DNA of 64,000 bases. Source: Rhodopseudomonas sp. P2A-2r (GTDB taxonomy: Bacteria > Pseudomonadota > Alphaproteobacteria > Rhizobiales > Xanthobacteraceae). Below, in pieces: positions 30,798-39,035 of this stretch (position 1 is its first letter; each line of letters begins with the position of its first letter). The translations under genes were made by a program, and so were the position numbers. The stretch covers positions 3,194,001 through 3,258,000 of the forward strand of contig NZ_CP110389.1 in the NCBI RefSeq assembly GCF_026015985.1, in the 5' to 3' direction. The notes under the pieces were generated by a model. That model had not been told where the DNA came from. It did no database searches and worked only from the letters and a program-made list of their open reading frames with translations.

Positions 30798-31953
30798 AGT
30801 GTCCGTGCCGCTTCCCCTTCAGCAAACACAGCGCCAGCAGCGCCGACAGGCTGAGCGCCGACGACACCAGCAGCACGCGGCTGCCGATCACGTCGATCAG
30901 CAGGCCGAATGCCAGCGGCGCTGCCGCCTGCGCCATCCGCGCGGGGGCGCCGAGCAGGCCGAGGCGGTAGCCGTAGTTCTCCGGCCCGAAGATCGCCAGC
31001 GGCAGCGTGCCGCGCGCGATGGTCAGGATGCCGTTGCCGGCGCCATGAAACACCGCGAACACCCCGGCCGCGCCGCCGCCGGCCAGCATCAGGATGGCGA
31101 CGCCGACCGGATGCGTCATGCAGGCCAGCCGCGTCGACAGCAGCGGATGGAAGCGGCTGAGAAAGCCGGCCTCGAGAATCCGCGCCAGCACCTGCGCCGG
31201 TCCGATCAGCGCGCCGGCGGTGATCGCCTGCACGCTCGATGCGCCGGCGGCCTCCATGATGCGCGGCAGATGCGCGGCCATGGCGCCGGTGACGCTCCAT
31301 GCCGCGGCGAAGGTGAAGGCCAGCAGCACCATGGTGCGGTCGATCGGCAGGTGCGGTTTGATCGCAACCACGGCTGCGGCCTTCGCACCCTTGACCGGAG
31401 GCAGGAAGATCAGGTTGAGCGGCAGCCCGATCAGGATATGCGCCGCCGCCCATGCAAAGCAGGTCTCGCGCCAGCCGATGGTCGAGAGCCCCCACGCGGT
31501 CAGCGGCCAGCCGACGGTGCTGGCGAAGCCGGCCAGCAGGGTGATGCCGGTGATCGAGCGCCGCGCCTGGTCGCCATAGATGCGGCCGAGCGCGGCGAAG
31601 GCGGCGTCGTACAGCCCGAGCCCCATGCCGGCGCCGAGCAACAGCCACGCCGCGATCAGCACCGGGATCGATCCGGCCAGGCCCAGCACCGCCAGCCCCG
31701 CCGCGAGAATGATGTTGGAGGCCGACAGCACCTGCCGGCCGCCGAACTGGTCGATCTGCCGGCCGACCCGGGGCCCGAGCAGCGCCGAGATCACCAGCGA
31801 TGCCGAGAACGCCGCGAACATCCAGTTGCTGGAAATGCCGAGATCGTGGGCGATCGGATCGGCGAGGATGGCCGGGAGATAGTAGCTCGAGGCCCAGGCC
31901 AGCGTCTGGGAGGTGCCCAGCGCCAGGATGAGGGGAAGTTGGCGCGGGCTCAT
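30793..31953 (-). CDS. MFS transporter of the arsenic cluster
   Basis: A major-facilitator permease of about 386 residues with some twelve hydrophobic segments. Visible MFS features are GPRVGRQIDQFGGR between helices 2 and 3 and YDAAFAALGRIYGDQARR in the helix 4-5 region. The start MSPRQLPLILALGTS lies 16 bases after the flavoprotein gene, so it is the last gene of the arsR-flavoprotein-MFS operon; its substrate is plausibly an arsenical. The stop codon lies inside a dispersed repeat, so the C-terminal tail (KGKRHGHL) may have been altered by repeat insertion. Confidence 0.85.
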   Translation of the reverse strand: MSPRQLPLILALGTSQTLAWASSYYLPAILADPIAHDLGISSNWMFAAFSASLVISALLGPRVGRQIDQFGGRQVLSASNIILAAGLAVLGLAGSIPVLIAAWLLLGAGMGLGLYDAAFAALGRIYGDQARRSITGITLLAGFASTVGWPLTAWGLSTIGWRETCFAWAAAHILIGLPLNLIFLPPVKGAKAAAVVAIKPHLPIDRTMVLLAFTFAAAWSVTGAMAAHLPRIMEAAGASSVQAITAGALIGPAQVLARILEAGFLSRFHPLLSTRLACMTHPVGVAILMLAGGGAAGVFAVFHGAGNGILTIARGTLPLAIFGPENYGYRLGLLGAPARMAQAAAPLAFGLLIDVIGSRVLLVSSALSLSALLALCLLKGKRHGHL

Positions 31954-31969
31954 CGTGGAGAGATCATGG

Positions 31970-33321
31970 TCAAGGGCACCCGCAGCCTGCTTCTTTTGGT
32001 TGTTGTGCCGCCGTCGAAGGGCCGCAGCAAGCGCTAACCGCGACGGCTGCTGTCGCGCCACAGCATGGCTCGGCGCCGGCCGCCGCGCCGCGGCTGCACA
32101 CGCCGGTTTCCGGCAGCACCAGTTCGACCCGTGCCGCCGCCGCGTGGTCGCCGGCGATGGCGGCGGCGATGGAGCGCACCTGTTCGTAGCCGGTGATCAT
32201 CAGGAAGGTCGGCGCGCGGCCATATGATTTCATGCCGGCGATGTAGAGGCCGGGCTCGTCCTGTTGCAACTCGGCTGCGCCATGCGGCCGCACGGTGCCG
32301 CAGCTGTGTTCGTTGGGATCGATCAGCGGCGCCAGCGCTATCGGGCATTCGATCGCGGGATCGAGTCGGATACGCAATTCGCTGAGGAAATCGAGCTGTG
32401 GCCGGAAGCCGGTGGCCACGATCAACTCGTCGACAATCACATGGCGTCCGCCCGCGGCGATGCGCAGTCGACTGCCGTCGCGATCGATCTGCGTCACCCG
32501 GAATTCGGTTTCGACGGCGATGGCGCCGGCGGCAACGAGGGCAGCGAAGGCGGAGCCGAGTTCGCCGCGGGCGGCAAGCTTGTCATTGGCGCCGCCGCCA
32601 AAAGCTTTTCCGGCTCCGCGCCGCGCAGCAACCACACCGGTTCGGTGCCCGGCGCATCCTGCCGCAGCCGTGCGAGATCGGTCAGCGTGCCCACAGCCGA
32701 ATGTCCGGCGCCCAGCACCGCCACCGTCTTGCGGGCATAGCGTGCGCGGTCTTGCCCCAGCACGTCGGGCATCCCGTAGGCGATGCGGTCGGCGGCTTCG
32801 CTTTCGCCGATGGCCGTAAGGCCGTTGGCGCCTGCCGGATTGGGTGACTGCCAGGTGCCGGACGCATCGATCACCGCGTCGGCCAGCACCGAGGTTGGTC
32901 CCTGGCCATTCTGATAGCGCAGCTCGAATGGCGCGGCCTCGCGGCCGCCGGTCTTCAATTTGTCGAAGCCGACACGGCTGATACCGGTGACCCGGCTCGA
33001 GGTGCGGATATGATCCTTCAGCACTGTTCGGGTTGCGAGCGGCTCAAGGTAGCCTTCGAGCAGTTCGCCGCCGGTCGGATAGATCGAGGGCTCCGGCGAA
33101 TTCCAGCCGGTCGGCGCGAGCAGGCGCGCGGCGGCGGCGTCGATGTTGTACTGCCACGGCGAGAACAGCTGGACATGACTCCATTGTCTGATGGCGTGGC
33201 CGATCTCCGGGCCGGCCTCGAGCACGACGGGTACCATGCCGCGCTCCAGCACATGCGCTGCGGCGGCGAGGCCGACCGGTCCCGCGCCGATGATGGCGAC
33301 TGTCTTGGTGGCTTCGCTCAT
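31970..33321 (-). pseudogene. Flavin-dependent monooxygenase-like protein (ArsO type) with a Cys-rich tail, -1 frameshift
   Basis: The N-terminal frame starts MSEATKTVAIIGAGPVGLAA, an FAD-binding Rossmann motif, and has a second NAD(P)H motif VAVLGAGHSAVG. After PEKL the frame is lost; the continuation FGGGANDKLAARGELG to VDELIVATGFRPQLD and GLYIAGMKSYG is in another frame. Adding one T to the TTTT run near 32611 rejoins them, giving about 450 residues. The last 43 residues carry seven cysteines (PCCG, ACCGP, GCGCP), which would suit metalloid binding. GGGAGG precedes the ATG. It lies between arsR and the MFS gene, so an arsenic role is inferred from context. Confidence 0.85.
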
Positions 33322-33370
33322 GATCGTCCTCCCATTAAACTGGAAATATCGAAATAAAAGTCACGAAAGA

Positions 33371-33694
33371 TCACGCCGCGCTCTTGGAATCCTTGCGGCT
33401 TGGTTCAGCAATATCGGCGCAGCATTCCGAGACCAGGAAATTCACCAGGCCGTGCATGATGTCGTAGCTGGCGTGGCACACCAGCGTCGTGGACTCCCGC
33501 TTTTGGGTGACCAGTCCTGCGACGACCAGCGCCTTGATGTGGTGCGACAGGGTGGACGGGGCGACCTTCAGTTTTTCCTGCAGCCGTCCCACCGCCAGCC
33601 CGGGGTGCCCGGCGCGCACCAGCGCGCGATAGATCTTCAATCGCGTCGGATTGCCCAAGGCTTCGAGCTGAGCGGCTGCATCATCGAGTTTCAT
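33371..33694 (-). CDS. arsR: ArsR-family repressor, leftward operon
   Basis: A 107-residue winged-helix repressor. The recognition helix lies in VAPSTLSHHIKALVVAG. Cys73 and the vicinal pair Cys91-Cys92 near the C-terminus (VSECCADIAE) are candidate As(III) ligands. Genes downstream on the same strand are the flavoprotein (49 bases away) and the MFS transporter. It is divergent from a second, unrelated-looking arsR at 33805. The 110-base gap between them holds an inverted repeat suited to an ArsR dimer. Confidence 0.92.
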   Translation of the reverse strand: MKLDDAAAQLEALGNPTRLKIYRALVRAGHPGLAVGRLQEKLKVAPSTLSHHIKALVVAGLVTQKRESTTLVCHASYDIMHGLVNFLVSECCADIAEPSRKDSKSAA

Positions 33695-33732
33695 GCCGGC
33701 AAACTCTCACGGAGTCGCACGGTCGTCAACCG

Positions 33733-33754
33733 TATTTCCAGAATGATCGAAATA
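33733..33754. promoter_or_regulatory. Candidate ArsR operator TATTTC-N10-GAAATA
   Basis: TATTTC (33733-33738) and GAAATA (33749-33754) form a perfect inverted repeat in the divergent arsR-arsR gap, 15 bases before a good -35 box. The same half-site occurs twice in tandem between arsR and the flavoprotein gene (33341-33356, minus strand TATTTCGATATTTCCA). ArsR-family operators are usually such AT-rich dyads. Confidence 0.55.
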
Positions 33755-33769
33755 GTGAGGGGCAGGCGC

Positions 33770-33797
33770 TTGACAAACGTCATTGTATCGATAAATC
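33770..33797 (+). promoter_or_regulatory. Promoter of the rightward ars operon
   Basis: A consensus -35 TTGACA (33770-33775) is followed after 16 bases by TAAATC (33792-33797) as the best -10. Transcription would then begin at or within a few bases of the arsR ATG at 33805. No ribosome binding site precedes that ATG, so the mRNA may be leaderless. Confidence 0.5.
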
Positions 33798-33804
33798 TGG
33801 ATAT

Positions 33805-34179
33805 ATGGAATCAGAACAGGCCATCCTTGCTTTGGGCGCGCTGGCGCAGGATACGCGGCTCGACGTGTTTCGCCGGCTCGTGCAGCACGAGCCCGACGGC
33901 ATCGCCGCCGGCGAACTGGCGCGGCTCGTCGCCGTTCCGCAGAACACCATGTCGTCGCATCTGGCGATCCTGTCGCGCGCCGGGCTGGTCACCGCCGAGC
34001 GGAAGAGCCGCTCCATCATCTACCGCGCCAATCTCGCGGCGTTCCAGGCCGTAGCGCTGTTCCTGCTGCAGGATTGCTGCGGCGGCCGCGCCGAGATCTG
34101 CGCGCCGCTGATTGCCAGCCTGACGCCGTGCTGTCCGCCCCCGAAGAAGAAGCGAGCCAAGGAGAAGGCCGATGCCTGA
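33805..34179 (+). CDS. arsR: ArsR-family arsenite-responsive repressor, rightward operon
   Basis: A 124-residue winged-helix repressor (recognition helix in VPQNTMSSHLAILSRAG). The C-terminal cysteines Cys91, Cys92 and Cys99 (DCCGGRAEIC) are arranged much like the C-terminal As(III) site of Acidithiobacillus ferrooxidans ArsR, and a further pair Cys109-Cys110 (TPCCPPP) precedes a Lys-rich tail. It should release the operator when arsenite binds. The frame overlaps arsC by eight bases. No ribosome binding site is seen before the ATG; see the promoter entry. Confidence 0.95.
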   Translation: MESEQAILALGALAQDTRLDVFRRLVQHEPDGIAAGELARLVAVPQNTMSSHLAILSRAGLVTAERKSRSIIYRANLAAFQAVALFLLQDCCGGRAEICAPLIASLTPCCPPPKKKRAKEKADA

Positions 34180-34699
34180 CCGGATCTACAACGTGCTGTT
34201 CCTGTGCACCGGCAACAGCGCCCGTTCGATTCTCGCGGAGTCGATCCTGCGCAAGGACGGCCGCGGCCGTTTTCGCGCCTTCTCCGCCGGCAGCCGGCCG
34301 GGCGGAAAGGTCAATCCCTTCGCCCTCAAGGTGCTCGACAGCTTCCGCTATCCGACCGATGGCCTGCGCTCGAAGAGCTGGCTGGAGTTCGCCCAGCCCG
34401 ACGCGCCGGTGATGGATTTCGTATTCACGGTCTGTGACAACGCTGCCGGCGAGAGCTGCCCGGTCTGGCCGGGCCAGCCGATCACCGCGCATTGGGGCAT
34501 CGAGGATCCCGCTGCCGCGACCGGCACCGATCTGCAGAAGGAAGCCGCCTTCGTCGCCGCGTTCCGCTACATGAAGAACCGCATCGCGCTGTTCACCGCG
34601 CTGCCCCTTGCAGCCATCGACCAGCTGTCGCTCGGCACCAAACTGCGCGACATCGGCCGCAGCGACGGCGCCACCAACTCGCGTCCCGAGGTCGCCTGA
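34172..34699 (+). CDS. arsC: Arsenate reductase, LMW protein-tyrosine-phosphatase type
   Basis: Reduces arsenate to arsenite in the cytoplasm. The 175-residue protein has the P-loop CTGNSAR with nucleophilic Cys12 and Arg18, and Cys88 and Cys96 (TVCDNAAGESCP), which can form the redox relay seen in thioredoxin-linked enzymes of this type. It overlaps arsR by eight bases and precedes acr3 by three, so the operon makes arsenite and exports it. A second, unrelated arsenate reductase lies at the end of the same operon. Confidence 0.95.
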   Translation: MPDRIYNVLFLCTGNSARSILAESILRKDGRGRFRAFSAGSRPGGKVNPFALKVLDSFRYPTDGLRSKSWLEFAQPDAPVMDFVFTVCDNAAGESCPVWPGQPITAHWGIEDPAAATGTDLQKEAAFVAAFRYMKNRIALFTALPLAAIDQLSLGTKLRDIGRSDGATNSRPEVA

Positions 34700-34702
34700 G
34701 CC

Positions 34703-35767
34703 ATGAACATCTTTGAACGCTACCTGACCCTGTGGGTCGCTCTGTGCATCGTGGTCGGCATCGCGCTCGGCCATCTGATGCCCGGCGCGTTCGCCGTGGT
34801 GGCGGGCGCCGAGGTGGCGAAGGTCAACATGCCCGTCGCGATCCTGATCTGGCTGATGATCATCCCGATGCTGCTGAAGATCGATTTCGGCGTGCTCGGC
34901 GAGGTCAAGAAGCACTGGCGCGGCGTCGGCGTCACGCTGTTCATCAACTGGGCCGTGAAGCCGTTCTCCATGGCGCTGCTCGGCACCTTCTTCATCGGCC
35001 ACGTCTTCGCGTCGGTGCTCCCGGCCGGGCAGGGGCCGTCCTACATCGCCGGGTTGATCCTGCTCGCGGCGGCGCCGTGCACGGCGATGGTGTTCGTATG
35101 GTCCAACCTGGTCGAGGGCGAGCCGCATTACACCCTGAGCCAGGTCGCATTGAACGACGTGCTGATGGTGTTCCTGTTCGCGCCTTTGGTGGGGCTGCTG
35201 CTTGGCGTTGCTTCCATCGCGGTGCCCTGGGCGACGCTGCTGCTGTCGGTGGTGCTGTACATCGTGGTGCCTGTGGTGATCGCGCAACTGTGGCGGCGGG
35301 CGCTGCTGCAAGCCGGGCCGGGCGCCTTCGAGCGCACCATGCAGCGGCTGGCGCCGGCGTCGCTGGCGGCGCTGCTGGCGACTTTGGTGCTGCTGTTCGG
35401 CTTCCAGGGCGAGCAGATCCTGGCGCAGCCCATGGTGATCGCGATCCTCGCGGTGCCGATCCTGATCCAGGTCTATTTCAACGCCGGGCTCGCTTACGTG
35501 CTCAGCCGCTATTTTGGCGTCGCCTGGTGCGTCGCTGCACCGGCCGCACTGATCGGCGCCAGCAACTTCTTCGAACTGGCGGTGGCCGCCGCCATCAGCC
35601 TGTTCGGCCTCAACTCCGGCGCCGCGCTGGCTACCGTGGTCGGCGTGCTGGTCGAGGTGCCGGTGATGCTGTCGGTGGTGAAGATCGTCAAGGCGTCGCG
35701 CGGCTGGTATGAAGCCGGCGCCGGGCAGGCCGCTGCGCCCGTCATCGAGAAGGAAGCCCAGGCATGA
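34703..35767 (+). CDS. acr3: Arsenite efflux permease Acr3
   Basis: A 354-residue inner-membrane permease with ten hydrophobic segments that exports arsenite using membrane potential. Cys126 in APCTAMVFVWSNL corresponds to the conserved Cys of Acr3 permeases, and ASNFFELAVAAAI is the second family signature. The gene lies three bases after arsC and its stop overlaps the next arsC start (ATGA). The Acr3 type, rather than ArsB, is the common one in rhizobia. Confidence 0.96.
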   Translation: MNIFERYLTLWVALCIVVGIALGHLMPGAFAVVAGAEVAKVNMPVAILIWLMIIPMLLKIDFGVLGEVKKHWRGVGVTLFINWAVKPFSMALLGTFFIGHVFASVLPAGQGPSYIAGLILLAAAPCTAMVFVWSNLVEGEPHYTLSQVALNDVLMVFLFAPLVGLLLGVASIAVPWATLLLSVVLYIVVPVVIAQLWRRALLQAGPGAFERTMQRLAPASLAALLATLVLLFGFQGEQILAQPMVIAILAVPILIQVYFNAGLAYVLSRYFGVAWCVAAPAALIGASNFFELAVAAAISLFGLNSGAALATVVGVLVEVPVMLSVVKIVKASRGWYEAGAGQAAAPVIEKEAQA

Positions 35768-36186
35768 CCGTCACCATCTATCACAACCCGGCCTGCGGCA
35801 CCTCGCGCAACACGCTGGCGATGATCCGCGCCAGCGGCGAGGAACCCGTGGTGATCGAATATCTCAAGACTCCGCCGGACCGCGTGCGGCTCACGCAACT
35901 GATCGCGGCGATGGGCATTACGCCGCGTGCGCTGCTGCGTGAAAAGGGCACGCCCTACGCAGAACTCGGCCTCGACGATCCCGCGCTTGGCGGAGACGCG
36001 CTGCTCGACGCCATGCTGGCGCATCCGATCCTGATCAACCGGCCGATCGTCGAGACGCCGAAGGGCACGAAACTGTGCCGTCCGTCGGAACTGGTGCTGG
36101 AACTGATCGATGCGCCCGCCGCGACCTTCGTCAAGGAAGACGGCGAGATCGTGCAGGCGGTTGGCGGAGACGAGCGCACCGGCTAG
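35764..36186 (+). CDS. arsC: Arsenate reductase, glutaredoxin-coupled (ArsC/Spx fold) type
   Basis: A 140-residue thioredoxin-fold enzyme with catalytic Cys11 in NPACGTSRNTL, and downstream HPILINRPIV and the basic KGTKLCRPSE region that bind arsenate in the R773 family. It depends on glutathione and glutaredoxin and so complements the thioredoxin-type ArsC upstream. It overlaps acr3 by four bases and is the last clear arsenic gene; the cyclase starts nine bases later. Confidence 0.95.
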   Translation: MTVTIYHNPACGTSRNTLAMIRASGEEPVVIEYLKTPPDRVRLTQLIAAMGITPRALLREKGTPYAELGLDDPALGGDALLDAMLAHPILINRPIVETPKGTKLCRPSELVLELIDAPAATFVKEDGEIVQAVGGDERTG

Positions 36187-36195
36187 ATTGTCCGG

Positions 36196-37455
36196 ATGGA
36201 AGCGACGCAACGCCTTGAACTGGTGAACTGGCTGGTCGGGCAGGGCCTGACCGGCCTTCCCGAGAACGAGTTGATCCGCGGCTTTTGCGAGCGCGCGCGC
36301 GCCGGCGGCATCGACCTGTCGCGCGGCCTCGTCTTCATCGACACGCTGCACCCGATCTTCGAAGGCCGCGGCTTCCGCTGGAACGACGCCGCCACCAACG
36401 AGACCGACTTTTTCGAATACGGCTCCACCAGCGCCGGCGAGGCGGCCGACAACTGGCGCCGCTCGGCCTTCTTCCACATGCTGGAGCACGGCCTCGACGA
36501 GATCGAGATCTGCGTCGCCGATATCGAGGCGCGCGGCTTTTCCATCATGGGCGACCTCGCCAAGGCCGGCCACAGGCATTGCATTGCCATGGTGCACCGC
36601 TTCGGCGAGGCCGGCACCATGGGGCAGATGGACTGCCTGTACTCCTACTGGGCGACGCGCCGCGACGATGGCTTTGCGCCGTTCGAACTGGCGGCGCTGC
36701 GCGACCTGGTGCCGGCGCTCGGCCTGGCCATCAAGATGGCCGCGCAGGTCGCCATCTCCCGCACGCTGGGCCGCGTCTATCTCGGCCGCGACGCCGCCGA
36801 GCAGGTGTTGCGCGGTCGCATCACGCGCGGCGTCAGCGATTGGATCAATGCGGTGCTGTGGTTCTCCGATCTGCGCGGCTCCACAGGGATCAGCGAGAAG
36901 ATCGGCCCCGACGAGATCATCCCGTTTCTCAACGATTATGCCGAAGCCTCCATCGAGGCGATCCACGAGGCCGGCGGCGACGTGCTGAAGCTGATGGGGG
37001 ACGGCGTGCTCGCCATGTTCACCGGCGAGGACATCGTCGCGGCGCGGCACCGCGCGCTGCGCGCCGAGCACCGCTTTCGCAGCAACATGATCGCGCTCAA
37101 CGCCAGGCGCGAGGCCGAGGGCCGGCCGGTGACCACGGCCTATGTCGGCCTGCATGTCGGCGAGGTGTTCTACGGCAATATCGGCAGCGACGAGCGGCTC
37201 GACTTCACCGTGGTGGGACCGGCGGTGAACGAGGTCAGCCGCATCGCCTCCATGTGCAGTTCGGTGGACCGCCCGCTGCTGGCCTCGGAAGCCTTCCAGA
37301 AGGGCCTCGACGCCGCCGGCCGCAATCATCTGGTCTCCACCGGTCGCTTCGCGCTGCGCGGCATTGGCGGCGCGCAGCATCTCTACACGCTGGACCCCGA
37401 CATCGCGACGGATGCGGCGGCGGCGGGAAAGTACGAGCGCTATCTGGCGGGGTGA
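36196..37455 (+). CDS. Class III adenylate/guanylate cyclase
   Basis: A 419-residue soluble protein. The first 210 residues are a helical region with no domain I can name. The C-terminal 200 residues form a cyclase homology domain: metal-binding Asp in WFSDLRGSTG, LMGDGVLAMF, the Asp of GSDERLDFTVVG and transition-state residues in GPAVNEVSRI. It should make cAMP (or cGMP). The nine-base spacing suggests co-transcription with the arsenic genes, but a functional link is unproven. The N-terminus may sense an unknown signal. Confidence 0.88.
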   Translation: MEATQRLELVNWLVGQGLTGLPENELIRGFCERARAGGIDLSRGLVFIDTLHPIFEGRGFRWNDAATNETDFFEYGSTSAGEAADNWRRSAFFHMLEHGLDEIEICVADIEARGFSIMGDLAKAGHRHCIAMVHRFGEAGTMGQMDCLYSYWATRRDDGFAPFELAALRDLVPALGLAIKMAAQVAISRTLGRVYLGRDAAEQVLRGRITRGVSDWINAVLWFSDLRGSTGISEKIGPDEIIPFLNDYAEASIEAIHEAGGDVLKLMGDGVLAMFTGEDIVAARHRALRAEHRFRSNMIALNARREAEGRPVTTAYVGLHVGEVFYGNIGSDERLDFTVVGPAVNEVSRIASMCSSVDRPLLASEAFQKGLDAAGRNHLVSTGRFALRGIGGAQHLYTLDPDIATDAAAAGKYERYLAG

Positions 37456-37595
37456 CCGCTGATCTTCCCCTCTCCCGCAAGCCGGAGAGGGATCATCCTG
37501 CGCACAGTTTCAGGTCACGTACTGCCTAACAATCTGTTCTTCTCGCCATCGGTCACATCCCCTATGGTCGAAAAACCAGTCCCACAGGAGTTCAG

Positions 37596-38351
37596 ATGAA
37601 GCCGGTTCGATCGCTCTTCCTCACATGCCTCGCGCTGGCCGCGGCCATCGTCCTGCAGCCCGGCATGGTCGCGGCGCAAGCGCCGGCAGCGCTCAAGGTT
37701 GCAACCGATGCAACGTTTCCCCCGATGGAGTTCAGCGAGAACGGTGCCCGTGTCGGCTTCGATATCGACGTGATGAATGCGCTGGCCAAGGCCATGGGAC
37801 GCCAGGTCGAATGGACCGACATCGATTTCAAGGGCCTGATCCCCGGACTGATCGCCCGACGTTTCGATGTGGCGATCTCCGCCATCTATATTACCGACGA
37901 GCGCAGCAAGGTCGTCGATTTCACCGATTCCTATTTCGCCGGCGGCCTGTCGGTGCTGGTGAAGAGCGACTCGCCAGCGAAGAAGATTGAGGACCTGAAC
38001 GGCAAGAAGGTGACGGTGCAGGTCGGTACCAAGTCGGTCGGCTATCTCCGCGACACCTACCCGCTGATCAACCGCGTCGAGGTCGAGAAGAACCAGGAGA
38101 TGTTCGATCTGGTCGGCATCGGCCGCGCTGACGGTGCCGTCACCGGCAAGCCCGCCGCCTTCCAGCTGGCCCGTACCCGCCCGGGCTTCCGCGTGCTCGA
38201 TCAGCAACTGACCACCGAAGCCTACGGCATCGCCGTGCGCAAGGACGATCCTGAGCTGAAGACGGCCATGAATGCCGCGCTGGCCAGGATCAAGGCCGAC
38301 GGCAGCTTTGCAGCGATCGTGCAAAAATGGTTTCCCGCGACGACGCCATAA
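37596..38351 (+). CDS. Polar amino-acid ABC transporter, substrate-binding protein
   Basis: A 251-residue periplasmic binding protein (SBP_bac_3 family). The signal peptide (LFLTCLALAAAIVL) ends near VAAQA. Family motifs KVATDATFPPMEF, VGFDIDVMNALAKAMG and FKGLIPGLIARRFDV follow, and the amino-acid-binding Asp of AISAIYITDER is kept. AGGAG six bases before the ATG fixes the start. It is the first gene of a binding-protein, permease, ATPase operon. The ligand cannot be predicted. Confidence 0.94.
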   Translation: MKPVRSLFLTCLALAAAIVLQPGMVAAQAPAALKVATDATFPPMEFSENGARVGFDIDVMNALAKAMGRQVEWTDIDFKGLIPGLIARRFDVAISAIYITDERSKVVDFTDSYFAGGLSVLVKSDSPAKKIEDLNGKKVTVQVGTKSVGYLRDTYPLINRVEVEKNQEMFDLVGIGRADGAVTGKPAAFQLARTRPGFRVLDQQLTTEAYGIAVRKDDPELKTAMNAALARIKADGSFAAIVQKWFPATTP

Positions 38352-38366
38352 CGGGCGCATCGTAAA

Positions 38367-39035
38367 ATGGAGCTCGACTTCTCGCCGGTCTTTGCGGGCT
38401 GGAAAGACCTGGCCTACGGCACGCTGGTGACGGTGGAAGTCACCGCGGCTGCTCTGGTGCTGAGCTGCCTGCTCGGACTGCTGCTCGGCATCGGCCGGCT
38501 TAACCCGCAACGCCGCGCCGTCTACGCCTTCTGCACCGCTTACCTGACGTTCTTCCGCGGCACGCCGCTGCTGGTGCAGTTGTTCCTGCTATTCTTCGGC
38601 CTGCCGGTGTTCCACATCATGCTGCCAGCCTATGCCTGCGGCGTGCTGGGGCTTGGGCTGTATTCCGCGGCCTACGTGTCAGAAATCGTCCGCGGTGCGA
38701 TCCAGTCGGTGGACCGCGGCCAGATGGAAGCCGCACGTTCGGTCGGCATGTCGTCGGGGCAGGCGATGCGCGCGATCATCCTGCCGCAGGCCCTGGTGCG
38801 GATGATCCCGCCGCTCGGCAACGAATTCATCGCGCTGATCAAGAACTCGGCGCTGGTGTCGCTGCTGACCATCGACGACCTCATGCACGAAGGCCAGAAG
38901 ATCATCAGCGTGTCGTACCGCTCGCTGGAAGTCTATCTCGCCATCGCGATGCTGTATCTGGTGCTGACCCAGGCGATCAATTTCGTCCTGCAGCGCATCG
39001 AGCGTCGCCTGCGCGCCGGAGGCATGATGCAATGA
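38367..39035 (+). CDS. Polar amino-acid ABC transporter, permease
   Basis: A 222-residue inner-membrane permease of the HisM/GlnP type with five hydrophobic segments. The EAA loop EAARSVGMSSGQAMRAIILP contacts the ATPase. TFFRGTPLLVQLFLLFFG is the usual early signature. It lies 15 bases after the binding protein, and its stop overlaps the ATPase start (ATGA). Confidence 0.95.
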   Translation: MELDFSPVFAGWKDLAYGTLVTVEVTAAALVLSCLLGLLLGIGRLNPQRRAVYAFCTAYLTFFRGTPLLVQLFLLFFGLPVFHIMLPAYACGVLGLGLYSAAYVSEIVRGAIQSVDRGQMEAARSVGMSSGQAMRAIILPQALVRMIPPLGNEFIALIKNSALVSLLTIDDLMHEGQKIISVSYRSLEVYLAIAMLYLVLTQAINFVLQRIERRLRAGGMMQ

